Assembly: GCF_025527015.1 (NCBI RefSeq)
Contig: NZ_JAODIM010000036.1
Coordinates: forward strand, 1 to 64,000
DNA from: Winslowiella arboricola
Lineage (GTDB): Bacteria > Pseudomonadota > Gammaproteobacteria > Enterobacterales > Enterobacteriaceae
Reading direction: 5' to 3'
DNA: 64,000 nt
The notes under the pieces were generated by a model. It had not been told where the DNA came from. It saw only the letters and a program-made list of their open reading frames with translations, and made no database searches. Positions 56,933-64,000 of this stretch are shown here, in pieces; within the stretch, counting starts at the first letter, position 1; each line of letters opens with the position of its first letter. A program made the position numbers and the translations under genes.

Positions 56933-58003
56933 TTATTTTGTTGTTGGAATCACCCAACCATCATCAGCGGTCAGCATCAGCCGATCGCCGCAGCGCAGAT
57001 GTTGCGCCTCGGTCAGGTGAAGCGTTAAGCGACAGCTGTCGGCCTCTGGCTCTACGTCCAGCTGGCTATAGCCGCCGCGATAAATCAGGCGCTGAATGCG
57101 CACCGCAAAACCTGCCTCATCGTCCCGCGCCTGCCGTAAATCGGCCGCGTGCAGGCAGATTTTGCCGTGCGGTATGGTCGGTTGACTGGCGCTGGCGCGC
57201 AGACGCAGACGAACACCCAGTAGCGTCACCCAGGCGTAGCCATGATGATCCGGCTCAATATCCGTGACGGCAATCACCCGGCCATCATCGATAAAACGCG
57301 CCACCATTTCGCTGGCAGGTTCGCGATATAAAGTCTGCGGGCTGGCAAACTGCATCACCCGCCCGGCATCCATCACCACCACGCGATCAGCAATCGCCAT
57401 CGCTTCCTGCTGGTCATGGGTGATATACAGCAGCGTGGCGCCGGAATGGCGGTGGAAACGGGCAAATTCTTCCTCCATCGCGGCGCGCAGATGGACATCG
57501 AGGTTAGCTAATGGCTCATCGAGCAGCACCACTTGCGGACGCGCTACCAGACAGCGCGCCAGCGCCACGCGCTGACGCTGGCCGCCGGAGAGGTCAGCAG
57601 GATTGCGCGCGCCGAAACCGCTCAGTCCCACCAGTTCCAGCGCGCTTTGCGTACGCTGACGCCGTTCAGCCGTCGTAACGCCACTGACTTTCAGACTGTA
57701 TTCGATGTTTTCCGCCACGCTCATATGCGGCCATAGCGCATAGCTCTGGAAGACAATCCCCAGCTGACGTTTTTCCGGCGGTAAATGCAGATTTGCAGAA
57801 GAACAGAGGCGATCGCCAATGCGGATAGATCCACTATCGATGGTTTCAAAACCGGCCAGCGTACGCAGCAGCGTGGTTTTGCCACAGCCCGAGGGGCCAA
57901 GGACGGCAACGAATTCACCGTGCTGAATATGCAGCGTGACATCCTGCAGTACGCTCTGTGAGCCAAAGGATTTAGACAGCTGCTTAATTACGATTTCAGA
58001 CAT
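56933..58003 (-). CDS. ABC transporter ATP-binding protein, 356 aa
   Basis: Walker A GPSGCGKTTLL, Q-loop in VFQSYALWP, signature LSGGQRQRVALAR, Walker B VVLLDEPLANLD and switch His in ITHDQQEA are all present, with a carboxyl TOBE-like domain. It is the first gene of the five-gene operon ATPase, binding protein, permease, MBL hydrolase, phosphatase. It belongs to the same group as the ATPase at 12281 but is clearly diverged from it. Confidence 0.88.
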   Translation of the reverse strand: MSEIVIKQLSKSFGSQSVLQDVTLHIQHGEFVAVLGPSGCGKTTLLRTLAGFETIDSGSIRIGDRLCSSANLHLPPEKRQLGIVFQSYALWPHMSVAENIEYSLKVSGVTTAERRQRTQSALELVGLSGFGARNPADLSGGQRQRVALARCLVARPQVVLLDEPLANLDVHLRAAMEEEFARFHRHSGATLLYITHDQQEAMAIADRVVVMDAGRVMQFASPQTLYREPASEMVARFIDDGRVIAVTDIEPDHHGYAWVTLLGVRLRLRASASQPTIPHGKICLHAADLRQARDDEAGFAVRIQRLIYRGGYSQLDVEPEADSCRLTLHLTEAQHLRCGDRLMLTADDGWVIPTTK

Positions 58004-58093
58004 AGCGCCAGACTAAACTCAGCAGAGTGTGTGTTGTCTGACGATAGCGGGGAATTGTTACAACCAGGTGACGCTACGCTTATTATTAAGCGA

Positions 58094-58405
58094 TTAACAA
58101 AATTTGAATCTGAGGAAGAAACGCCATAGCCAGAATATAAATAACAGCATAGTAATGATATTAATTGGCCACGACTTTAGTTTCTTTTTCGCGACGAGAT
58201 AGAATAGAGGCGAGATAAGCAAAAAAGCCAAAGGCGCGAGAACATCACGCGTATCGTCCATTACCAGAGTTCTTAATACCACACAAACATTGGTTATTTC
58301 TCCCTGACCAACCATTTCCTCATAATCAAGGAAGGAAAACATATCAATGATTACTGCGCAAAACAGGCTGTAAACCAGAAGACACAGGAGTTTCCAGATA
58401 TTCAC
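58094..58405 (-). CDS. Small membrane protein, candidate immunity protein, 103 aa
   Basis: Starting at GTG 58405 in a GTGA overlap with the preceding gene, this protein has an amino-terminal hydrophobic helix (LLCLLVYSLFCAVIIDMF), a soluble middle and two further hydrophobic stretches (LAPLAFLLISPLFYLV and IITMLLFIFWLWRFFL). I do not recognise it. Tight coupling to the lysozyme-fold protein upstream and its membrane nature fit an immunity protein against a periplasmic cell-wall toxin; a holin-like role is the main alternative. Confidence 0.5.
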   Translation of the reverse strand: MNIWKLLCLLVYSLFCAVIIDMFSFLDYEEMVGQGEITNVCVVLRTLVMDDTRDVLAPLAFLLISPLFYLVAKKKLKSWPINIITMLLFIFWLWRFFLRFKFC

Positions 58406-59106
58406 TGAGCAAGCCTCATTATATTTTCGATAGTTTCACGCTTTTCAACAATGCGCCTTCCGTATTCAGAATACTCTCTCAGGGGGGAACCCACTGGTGC
58501 GTATATGGAGTCAATAAAATCACTCTTAGTACGTTGAATTCCTCGATTGTAACGAGAACCAGCAACAATTATCTGTTCATCAGTTAATTTTGCCGTATCA
58601 GCATCGGGATAATCATGTAAGATCAAATCATGCAAATGCTTAGCGACAACTTTTATATTGAAATCATTATTTAATAAACAAGCGGATAGCTGAAACTGCT
58701 GCGTGTGAGTCAATTTAGCTGCATCAATCCCCATTGTCTCAGCTGCAGCTCTAAGCTGTATTGCCAGCGCACCAATAGATGTACGATTAGATAATGAATT
58801 GTTGCGTTTTATTAAATCAATAAGTTGCCGTATTTGCAGGATACCATACCCCTTCATCCTGTCTGGTTTACCACCAGCTTCTGCAACGGCGACCCCAGCC
58901 AAAAGTAAAACAGGGATATTATACTCTCTGGCGTAACGCATTATTCGGTCTCTGTTGTAAACAAGGAACCCAGCTTTGTAGGCCCAAAGATAATTATTAC
59001 CCGTCAAAAAACGCTGATTATCAGGGAAAAATCTAAATCGTATATAATCTACCGCAGTAAAGTGCGGAAAACCTAACTCATCAACTTTGCAAAATGGATT
59101 AACCAT
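58402..59106 (-). CDS. Lysozyme-fold (GH23-like) protein, candidate muramidase effector, 234 aa
   Basis: I infer a lysozyme fold from motif order: LLLAGVAVAEAGGKPD supplies a likely catalytic Glu, KGYGILQI resembles the GLMQ motif of lytic transglycosylases, and GSRYNRGIQ resembles their AYNAG motif, separated by a helical segment of expected size. There is no signal peptide, so if it acts on peptidoglycan it needs another route, such as type VI secretion. Base composition is more A+T-rich than the ABC operon beside it. It overlaps a small membrane protein by four bases. Confidence 0.55.
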   Translation of the reverse strand: MVNPFCKVDELGFPHFTAVDYIRFRFFPDNQRFLTGNNYLWAYKAGFLVYNRDRIMRYAREYNIPVLLLAGVAVAEAGGKPDRMKGYGILQIRQLIDLIKRNNSLSNRTSIGALAIQLRAAAETMGIDAAKLTHTQQFQLSACLLNNDFNIKVVAKHLHDLILHDYPDADTAKLTDEQIIVAGSRYNRGIQRTKSDFIDSIYAPVGSPLREYSEYGRRIVEKRETIENIMRLAQ

Positions 59107-59262
59107 AGCAGACTCCTTGTCTTTTTATCAATCCGACTCCATCCATAAAACAGCATACTGAATTAATCTATCCATGAGAACTGGTTTACATCTAAAGAAG
59201 TAACAGGAATATAAAAACTGTGAAGAAGCACGAAAATGGGTAAGTTACAGGGAAGCAATTTA

Positions 59263-60096
59263 TCACTGACAATAAACCGGCTGCTGCAATAGTTGCGGCC
59301 AGACTCGCGCCCAGTCACTTTCATGGCCCATATCGGCGATCACTTGCCAGCTGGCGCATTTACCCACTGCGGCTGCAAAGTCGCGACCAATCGACGGTGG
59401 TACCACGCTATCTTCCGCGCCACTAAAATGGCGTTGCGGAATGGCGGCAATACGCGCCACTTCATCGGCAGGGTTCAGAGAGTCAGGCATTGGCGACACC
59501 CGATGCAGGCGATTAACCGCAACATGGTCGAGATTACCGGCCACCGTTCGCAATAAGACCACATCATCGCGCCGCGCCGCCACTAATGCAGCAACCGCTG
59601 CACCACCTGAGTAGCCAGTCAGAACGATCGGTTGCCCGGGAGTGCGGGTTGTATAGTGTGAAATCGCTTCGTTGATTGCCGTAATCACTTCCGGCGCAAA
59701 ACGTTTTCCGGTCCAGTAATCGCTCCGACAGCGTGGATTTCGCGTCATCGGGATAAACTGGCAGGGTCTGGCGAGGTAGAGCACATTCGGCGCATCATCG
59801 GCAACCGCCAGGCTCAGGCCGATGGCTTTATGCGGTGTCGGGTCGTCCGCTGGCTGATAACGATTACGCCAGGCGCGGCCATCCCCTTCGATATAAATAT
59901 GCAGCGGCTGGTCGGCACGGGTGATTCGCACCCATGCCGCCAGCACAAAAGATGATGTCTGCACGGTTTCCCGTTGCAGGCCCGCGCTACCTGCTATCTG
60001 ATCCGCATGGATGGCCGGGTCGCTGGCACAGCCTGTCAGCAGAGAGAGCAGTAACAGCCCTCTGAGCCTGAGTTGTGCACACCAACCCGGTAACAT
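59263..60096 (-). CDS. Lipoprotein alpha/beta-hydrolase, 277 aa
   Basis: A lipoprotein signal (LLLLSLLTGC, Cys 23) is followed by an alpha/beta hydrolase with nucleophile elbow GYSGGA near residue 165, an acid in SGAEDSVVP and a terminal His in MGHESDW. Residue +2 after Cys is Ala, so outer-membrane sorting is expected. The start overlaps the autotransporter stop (TGATG), implying joint expression. Substrate unknown; an esterase or lipase role is likely. Confidence 0.75.
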   Translation of the reverse strand: MLPGWCAQLRLRGLLLLSLLTGCASDPAIHADQIAGSAGLQRETVQTSSFVLAAWVRITRADQPLHIYIEGDGRAWRNRYQPADDPTPHKAIGLSLAVADDAPNVLYLARPCQFIPMTRNPRCRSDYWTGKRFAPEVITAINEAISHYTTRTPGQPIVLTGYSGGAAVAALVAARRDDVVLLRTVAGNLDHVAVNRLHRVSPMPDSLNPADEVARIAAIPQRHFSGAEDSVVPPSIGRDFAAAVGKCASWQVIADMGHESDWARVWPQLLQQPVYCQ

Positions 60097-62495
60097 CAGA
60101 ACTGCCAGCGCAGTTGCAGGTTGCCGCTGTGGCTGTCATAGCTGCGAGCGGCCTCGCCGGTGTAGATTACCGACAGGCTCAGATCGCTGTTACGCACCAG
60201 CGTCGTACCCACCGACAGCACTGCGGTGTCGGCAATCGGACGCGATCCGCTGCTGACAAACGAAGTAGAGCCGGTGCTGTCAGCAGAGAAGTTCGCCACC
60301 GACTGCGGGGCGCTGTCGTGGTACTCATGACGCCATCCCAGCTGGGTAAACGGCACTAGCTCGCCAGCCGGCGTCGCAAAGCTGTGTTCCAGCTTCAGGG
60401 CCAGATCGCTTTTCAGCGAGGTACTGGTGGCATCGGAGACCGTCAGACCTGCGCCATTCGCCTCTGATTCGCGATAGCCATCCTGACGCAGAATACTGTA
60501 AGTCAGTCCGGCAATCGGCGTCAGCGTGGTGTCGCTGGCGCCTAATTGCAGCGGATAACCGGTCTGCCCGGCAACAATATATTGCATACCATCAAACGCG
60601 CCATTGGCCTCGCCGTTAAAGCCGGTGAAGTCAATATGGCGGTTAGTCTGGTAACGGTGATGCACTACACCGGTAGAAAGATCGAAGAACCATGGCTGCG
60701 CATCGTAGTTAGCATAACCAAACAGACCCCAGGATTTGATGTTGACCTTGCTGCCGCTGTTATCACCGGTGTTATCGACGGCGGTACCGGCATAGCTGGT
60801 CAGCCCGCCGAGGCGCAGACGTTCGCTAACCGCGGCATCAGCGCCAATCAGCAGACCACCAAAGCGTGCATCGTAGCCAGAGATATCATCACGTTGATCC
60901 TGACTGGCGACGCCACCGAAACCACGACCCCAGACTGCAATATCACTGTCACTCTCACCGGTGGCGATACCACTCGCCGGAGCCTGACGCATCACATCAG
61001 CACGTTGTGAAATCACATTCAGCACTGCATTGGTTGGTGCGGAAGAAGCTTTCGCCGCAGCGGAGGCCATCGCCGCCGGACTCAACTGAGCGCCAGCACG
61101 GTTAGCAGCCGCTGAGTTGCCCAACGCGGCGCTGGCGTTAAAGACATTCAGCAATGACGCATCAGTGCCTGGATAGTTAAACAGGCCAGCAAAGGCTGAT
61201 TTTGCGCCGGATGTTGTGGCAAAGCTGATGGGGTCGGAGCTACCCGGCGTTGTTGGGGTAACTGGCGTTGTTGGTGTAACCGGCGTCGTTGGGTTAGTTG
61301 GCGTTGTTGGTGTCGTGGGTGTGACGGGCGCAGCAACCAGTGTCACCACCAGGTCCGTCTTACTGCTGTCGGCGCTGTCGGTCACCGCCGCACCTTTTAG
61401 CGCACCGTTATAGCCGCTAACGCTGTAGTTCAGGCTGCTGGCGTTGTACTCGGTGCCGCTGCTGGCGGCCTGCACCACCACATAGCGCTGCCCCTGAGCA
61501 AACGCATAGTTACCCAGTTTCACCAGCGAAACACCGGAGCCGCTGGCCAGATTAGCGCTGCCAGATACGACTAAACGTCCATAGCCGCTGTCAGTGGCAA
61601 TATCACCGGTAGTCAGCGCATTATCCGCGACGCCAATCAGCAGGCTGGCATTGCTGCCCTGACTATAGTTGCCATTGATGGTGACAATATTGTTGATTTG
61701 TAGTGTGGCTGCCTGGTTTAGTAGCTGGCCGCTATTCACCCTGATATTGTCGTTTAACAGCATATTGCCGGAAGCGAAGACTAAGTCACCGCTGGTGATG
61801 TAGATGTTTCCCTGGTCGCCTGACTGATAGCCGGTCAGAGTGCCAAAGGTGGAGCCGCTGCCACCGTTAAAGGTTAAGCTGTTGGCGGAATAGATATCTC
61901 CTGCAATTGTCCCGCTGTTGGTGATCGGACCAATACTGGCCGTACTGTTATAAATAGCGGATTGACTACTGATCAACCCGGAATTGTTAATGCTGCCGAT
62001 CGTCCCGCCGCCACCGAAATTGCCGATAGCGTAATAGGTTCCGCTGATGGTTCCGTGATTATCAAGAGCGCCAAGCGTGGCACCGCTTTGAATCACTACC
62101 GCGACCCCGCCCGTAATCAGCCCGCTGTTTGTCAGTGAATCAATGGTTCCTTCGGAACCCCAGACGCCAGCATCAGCAGCACTAATCGTGCCCGAGTTAA
62201 CAATATTGCCGATTGTGCCTGAGTTAAAAATCGCTTCCGCGCCAGTAATAGTTCCTGCATTGCTCAGGGTGTTAATGGTCGAGGAGTTGTTTATCCCGTA
62301 GTAATTCGAGGTTTCAATCTTGCCGCCAGCAAGAACGGAGAATGAATCCAGAGGGGTGCTTACGGTCTGGCCAGTGGTAGTAACGCCCGAAATTTCCACT
62401 GACGACAAAGAGCCAGCCTCAGCCTGAGACAGCAATGCAATAACAGAACTTATAGCCAGCACTAAAGGCTTAACCCTAAACGGCGCAGATATCAT
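60096..62495 (-). CDS. Classical (type Va) autotransporter, 799 aa
   Basis: A signal peptide ends near AEA (residue 27). The passenger, about residues 60-215, has repeated NSGTI.G-type rungs expected of a right-handed beta-helix. A Pro/Thr-rich linker (VTPTTP repeats, about residue 395-420) leads to a carboxyl beta-barrel from about residue 520, ending LQLRWQF with the terminal Phe needed for outer-membrane assembly. No protease triad is seen, so an adhesin-like role is likely. It is co-expressed with the lipoprotein hydrolase. Confidence 0.88.
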   Translation of the reverse strand: MISAPFRVKPLVLAISSVIALLSQAEAGSLSSVEISGVTTTGQTVSTPLDSFSVLAGGKIETSNYYGINNSSTINTLSNAGTITGAEAIFNSGTIGNIVNSGTISAADAGVWGSEGTIDSLTNSGLITGGVAVVIQSGATLGALDNHGTISGTYYAIGNFGGGGTIGSINNSGLISSQSAIYNSTASIGPITNSGTIAGDIYSANSLTFNGGSGSTFGTLTGYQSGDQGNIYITSGDLVFASGNMLLNDNIRVNSGQLLNQAATLQINNIVTINGNYSQGSNASLLIGVADNALTTGDIATDSGYGRLVVSGSANLASGSGVSLVKLGNYAFAQGQRYVVVQAASSGTEYNASSLNYSVSGYNGALKGAAVTDSADSSKTDLVVTLVAAPVTPTTPTTPTNPTTPVTPTTPVTPTTPGSSDPISFATTSGAKSAFAGLFNYPGTDASLLNVFNASAALGNSAAANRAGAQLSPAAMASAAAKASSAPTNAVLNVISQRADVMRQAPASGIATGESDSDIAVWGRGFGGVASQDQRDDISGYDARFGGLLIGADAAVSERLRLGGLTSYAGTAVDNTGDNSGSKVNIKSWGLFGYANYDAQPWFFDLSTGVVHHRYQTNRHIDFTGFNGEANGAFDGMQYIVAGQTGYPLQLGASDTTLTPIAGLTYSILRQDGYRESEANGAGLTVSDATSTSLKSDLALKLEHSFATPAGELVPFTQLGWRHEYHDSAPQSVANFSADSTGSTSFVSSGSRPIADTAVLSVGTTLVRNSDLSLSVIYTGEAARSYDSHSGNLQLRWQF

Positions 62496-62840
62496 TGCTC
62501 TTCCCTACACAAAATAATTGAGAGTGGTTGTTGTATCGTTCCGCTGATACGTATGGCTTAAACAAACTCAACAACCACCGGTGTAGTGATCAATGACTCG
62601 CCGCAGTCCCTGAGGCAGGCATCTGTTCTAAAAAGAGGGGATCTGAAAATAACTCAAACACCGCTGGTTTATAACAAGGGATAAACAGATGTTGCACACA
62701 GAATCTTACAAAAGGAAATGACGTTAACATAAGGTGATAAACCGCAACTTTATAGCGCTTATCCGGGGATAGAAAAGACTAAAGTTTTCGCCAGGGCGGC
62801 GAAACGCCGCCCCTACAATTGGAAAGAATTATTGGGGGAA
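62496..62840. other. Intergenic region autotransporter-yhaJ
   Basis: About 345 bases hold the autotransporter promoter, within A+T-richer sequence, and one REP-like hairpin (62792-62816). No gene was seen. Confidence 0.5.
62792..62816. repeat. REP-like single hairpin
   Basis: GGGCGGCGAAACGCCGCCC followed by CTAC is a single-copy member of the repeat family found at 39254, 40695 and 50751. Confidence 0.75.
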
Positions 62841-63737
62841 TTAACGCTTCGCCAGCAGACGCGGGATCTCACGCAGACACCAGGCTTTCGCCTCGCCCAT
62901 ACTGTCACGTCGCCACGCCATAATAATGTCAATTTCGCGCGAATATTCCGGGCTGACCACGCGCAAACGTCCGGCGGCGATATCTTTTTCCACCAGCGGA
63001 TAAGGCATAGTGGCGACGCCTAAACCCGCCAGCAACGCATTGCGCTTATCCTCAATCGAACTGACGGTTAGACGCTGCTGTTTATCCAGCAGCTGCACGG
63101 TCAGTACCGGTCGCTCGCGTGCGGTATCCGCCACCGCAATGCCGCGATATTTTACCCGCGTCACTTCTGACAGCGGCTCCGGCTCGTTATGAATCGGATG
63201 ATCCGGACTGGCGACATAGACGCTGACCATGCTGTACAGTTTGCGCGTGTTGATCTCCGACGAGGCGCGGAAGTGCATATCCGGCGCAATCACGATATCC
63301 GCTCTGCCCTGCTCCAGCCGCTCCCAGGCGCCAGCCAGCACTTCGGTCACCAGCGAAATCTGGGTATTGGCTTTATCCGCCAGCTTCTCCACCAGCGGAA
63401 ACAGCAGCTCACTCGGCACCAGCGCTTCGGTGACAATCGTCAGATGGGTTTCCCAACCGCGCGCCAGCGCTTCGGCATCGGTCGTCAGTTTATCAGCCGC
63501 TTCCAGCAATACCCGCCCGCGTTCCAGCAGCATGCGGCCAACGTTGGTAAATTTTGTACGATGGCCGGAGCGGTCAAACAGCACCACATCCAGCTCCTCT
63601 TCCAGCTTCTGCATGGTATAGCTGAGCGCAGACGGCACGCGGCCCAGCTCATCGGCCGCGGCGGCAAAACTGCCGCGCCGGTCAATGGCATCCATCACCC
63701 GTAAAGCTTCTAACGTTAAGGCCCGATCTTTAGCCAT
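62841..63737 (-). CDS. yhaJ: LysR-family regulator YhaJ, 298 aa
   Basis: The amino-terminal helix-turn-helix (ALRVMDAIDRRGSFAAAADELGRVPSALSYTM, key A-x(2)-L-x(3)-A pattern) and the effector domain match E. coli YhaJ. It activates yqjF in response to dinitrotoluene metabolites and affects virulence genes in pathogenic strains. It is divergent from yhaK. Confidence 0.93.
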   Translation of the reverse strand: MAKDRALTLEALRVMDAIDRRGSFAAAADELGRVPSALSYTMQKLEEELDVVLFDRSGHRTKFTNVGRMLLERGRVLLEAADKLTTDAEALARGWETHLTIVTEALVPSELLFPLVEKLADKANTQISLVTEVLAGAWERLEQGRADIVIAPDMHFRASSEINTRKLYSMVSVYVASPDHPIHNEPEPLSEVTRVKYRGIAVADTARERPVLTVQLLDKQQRLTVSSIEDKRNALLAGLGVATMPYPLVEKDIAAGRLRVVSPEYSREIDIIMAWRRDSMGEAKAWCLREIPRLLAKR

Positions 63738-63873
63738 CAGGATTCTCTGTCAGGAAATTTGAATATACCCAGCAGATTAACTGGCTAACAATCCGGCGTC
63801 CAGAAACTTACCATGGAATCATGAAGAGCGTCCGCTACTCTGGGGCAGGACGACGCTGGAGGTTAAAACAATT

Positions 63874-64000
63874 ATGATTACATCACGTGCAGCGAAAGAG
63901 TGTGGCCAGGCCGATTACGGCTGGTTGCAGGCCCGCTATACCTTCTCCTTTGGACACTATTTTGACCCGCAACTGCTCGGCTATGCGTCCCTGCGCGTGC
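63874..64000 (+). CDS. yhaK: Pirin-like protein YhaK (5' part, cut by window end)
   Basis: The first 42 codons match E. coli YhaK (ARYTFSFGHYFDPQLLGYAS), a cupin-fold pirin-like protein proposed to sense redox or nitric oxide stress. ATG 63874 follows GGAGG at 63858-63862. The gene continues past the window. Confidence 0.9.
   Translation, partial: MITSRAAKECGQADYGWLQARYTFSFGHYFDPQLLGYASLRV

Noticed and set aside
53116-58003. Ferric iron (FbpABC) import as the role of the second ABC operon
   Set aside because: The architecture fits, but the typical carboxyl Tyr pair for iron is not evident and the operon carries two phosphoester-hydrolase-type genes.
61216-61413. Short tandem DNA repeat (GTTGTTGGTGTAAC-like)
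   Set aside because: It encodes the Pro/Thr linker of the autotransporter; the repetition follows from the repeated peptide and is not a CRISPR or separate element, though its length may vary between strains.

Overview
This window looks like the chromosome of a plant- or environment-associated member of the Erwiniaceae (Pantoea/Erwinia type, order Enterobacterales). The backbone follows the Escherichia coli segment fadH - rlmG - ygjP - ygjR - alx - sstT - uxaA/uxaC - exuT - exuR - yqjA - mzrA - yqjC/D/E/K - yqjF - yqjG - yhaJ - yhaK, and the proteins are close to their E. coli namesakes. Gene content differs in ways usual for Erwiniaceae: uxaB sits inside the uxa operon, higBA, ygjQ and ygjV are missing from their E. 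coli places, and several accessory blocks are inserted. The genus is inferred from content only.

Layout. 1-1350: a tandem array (period about 611-613 bp) of an undescribed module with conserved hairpins, terminators and a small ORF. 1539-8291: an enoyl-reductase-like gene, then a sugar-acid operon (MFS transporter, enolase-superfamily dehydratase, DapA-like protein, DgoK, DgoA) facing an IclR regulator. 8487-14121: a LacI regulator and an ABC importer operon ending in a GpdQ-type phosphodiesterase. 14154-19070 (minus strand): adhP, a diguanylate cyclase, and a SulP transporter/carbonic anhydrase pair. 19771-24835: a second PgeF-like laccase-domain gene, then the L-idonate operon idnDOT with idnR. 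25006-36842: fadH, a giant ORF of about 2030 aa ending in a cholera-toxin-like ADP-ribosyltransferase domain, rlmG, ygjP and a ClC channel. 37006-40688: ygjR, the yybP-ykoY riboswitch with alx, and sstT. 40753-47760: hexuronate regulon uxaCBA / exuT / exuR. 48093-52474: yqjA-mzrA and the yqj envelope genes. 52517-58003 (minus strand): a second ABC importer operon carrying a metallo-beta-lactamase-fold hydrolase and a dual-specificity phosphatase. 58094-59106: a predicted lysozyme-fold protein overlapping a small membrane protein (candidate effector/immunity pair). 59263-62495: a classical autotransporter translationally coupled to a lipoprotein hydrolase. 62841-64000: yhaJ and the start of yhaK.

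How the genes work together. Much of the window is carbon scavenging: sugar acids (dgo-like and idn operons), hexuronates from pectin (exuT, uxaCBA), and probably organophosphates through two separate ABC importers, each linked to predicted phosphoester hydrolases. Candidate CRP and regulator sites lie upstream of the idn and uxa/exu operons. The most notable items are the giant ADP-ribosyltransferase toxin candidate between fadH and rlmG, the tandem riboregulator-like array at the left edge, and the muramidase-like/membrane protein pair near 58-59 kb. No tRNA, rRNA, CRISPR array, transposase or phage gene was recognised.
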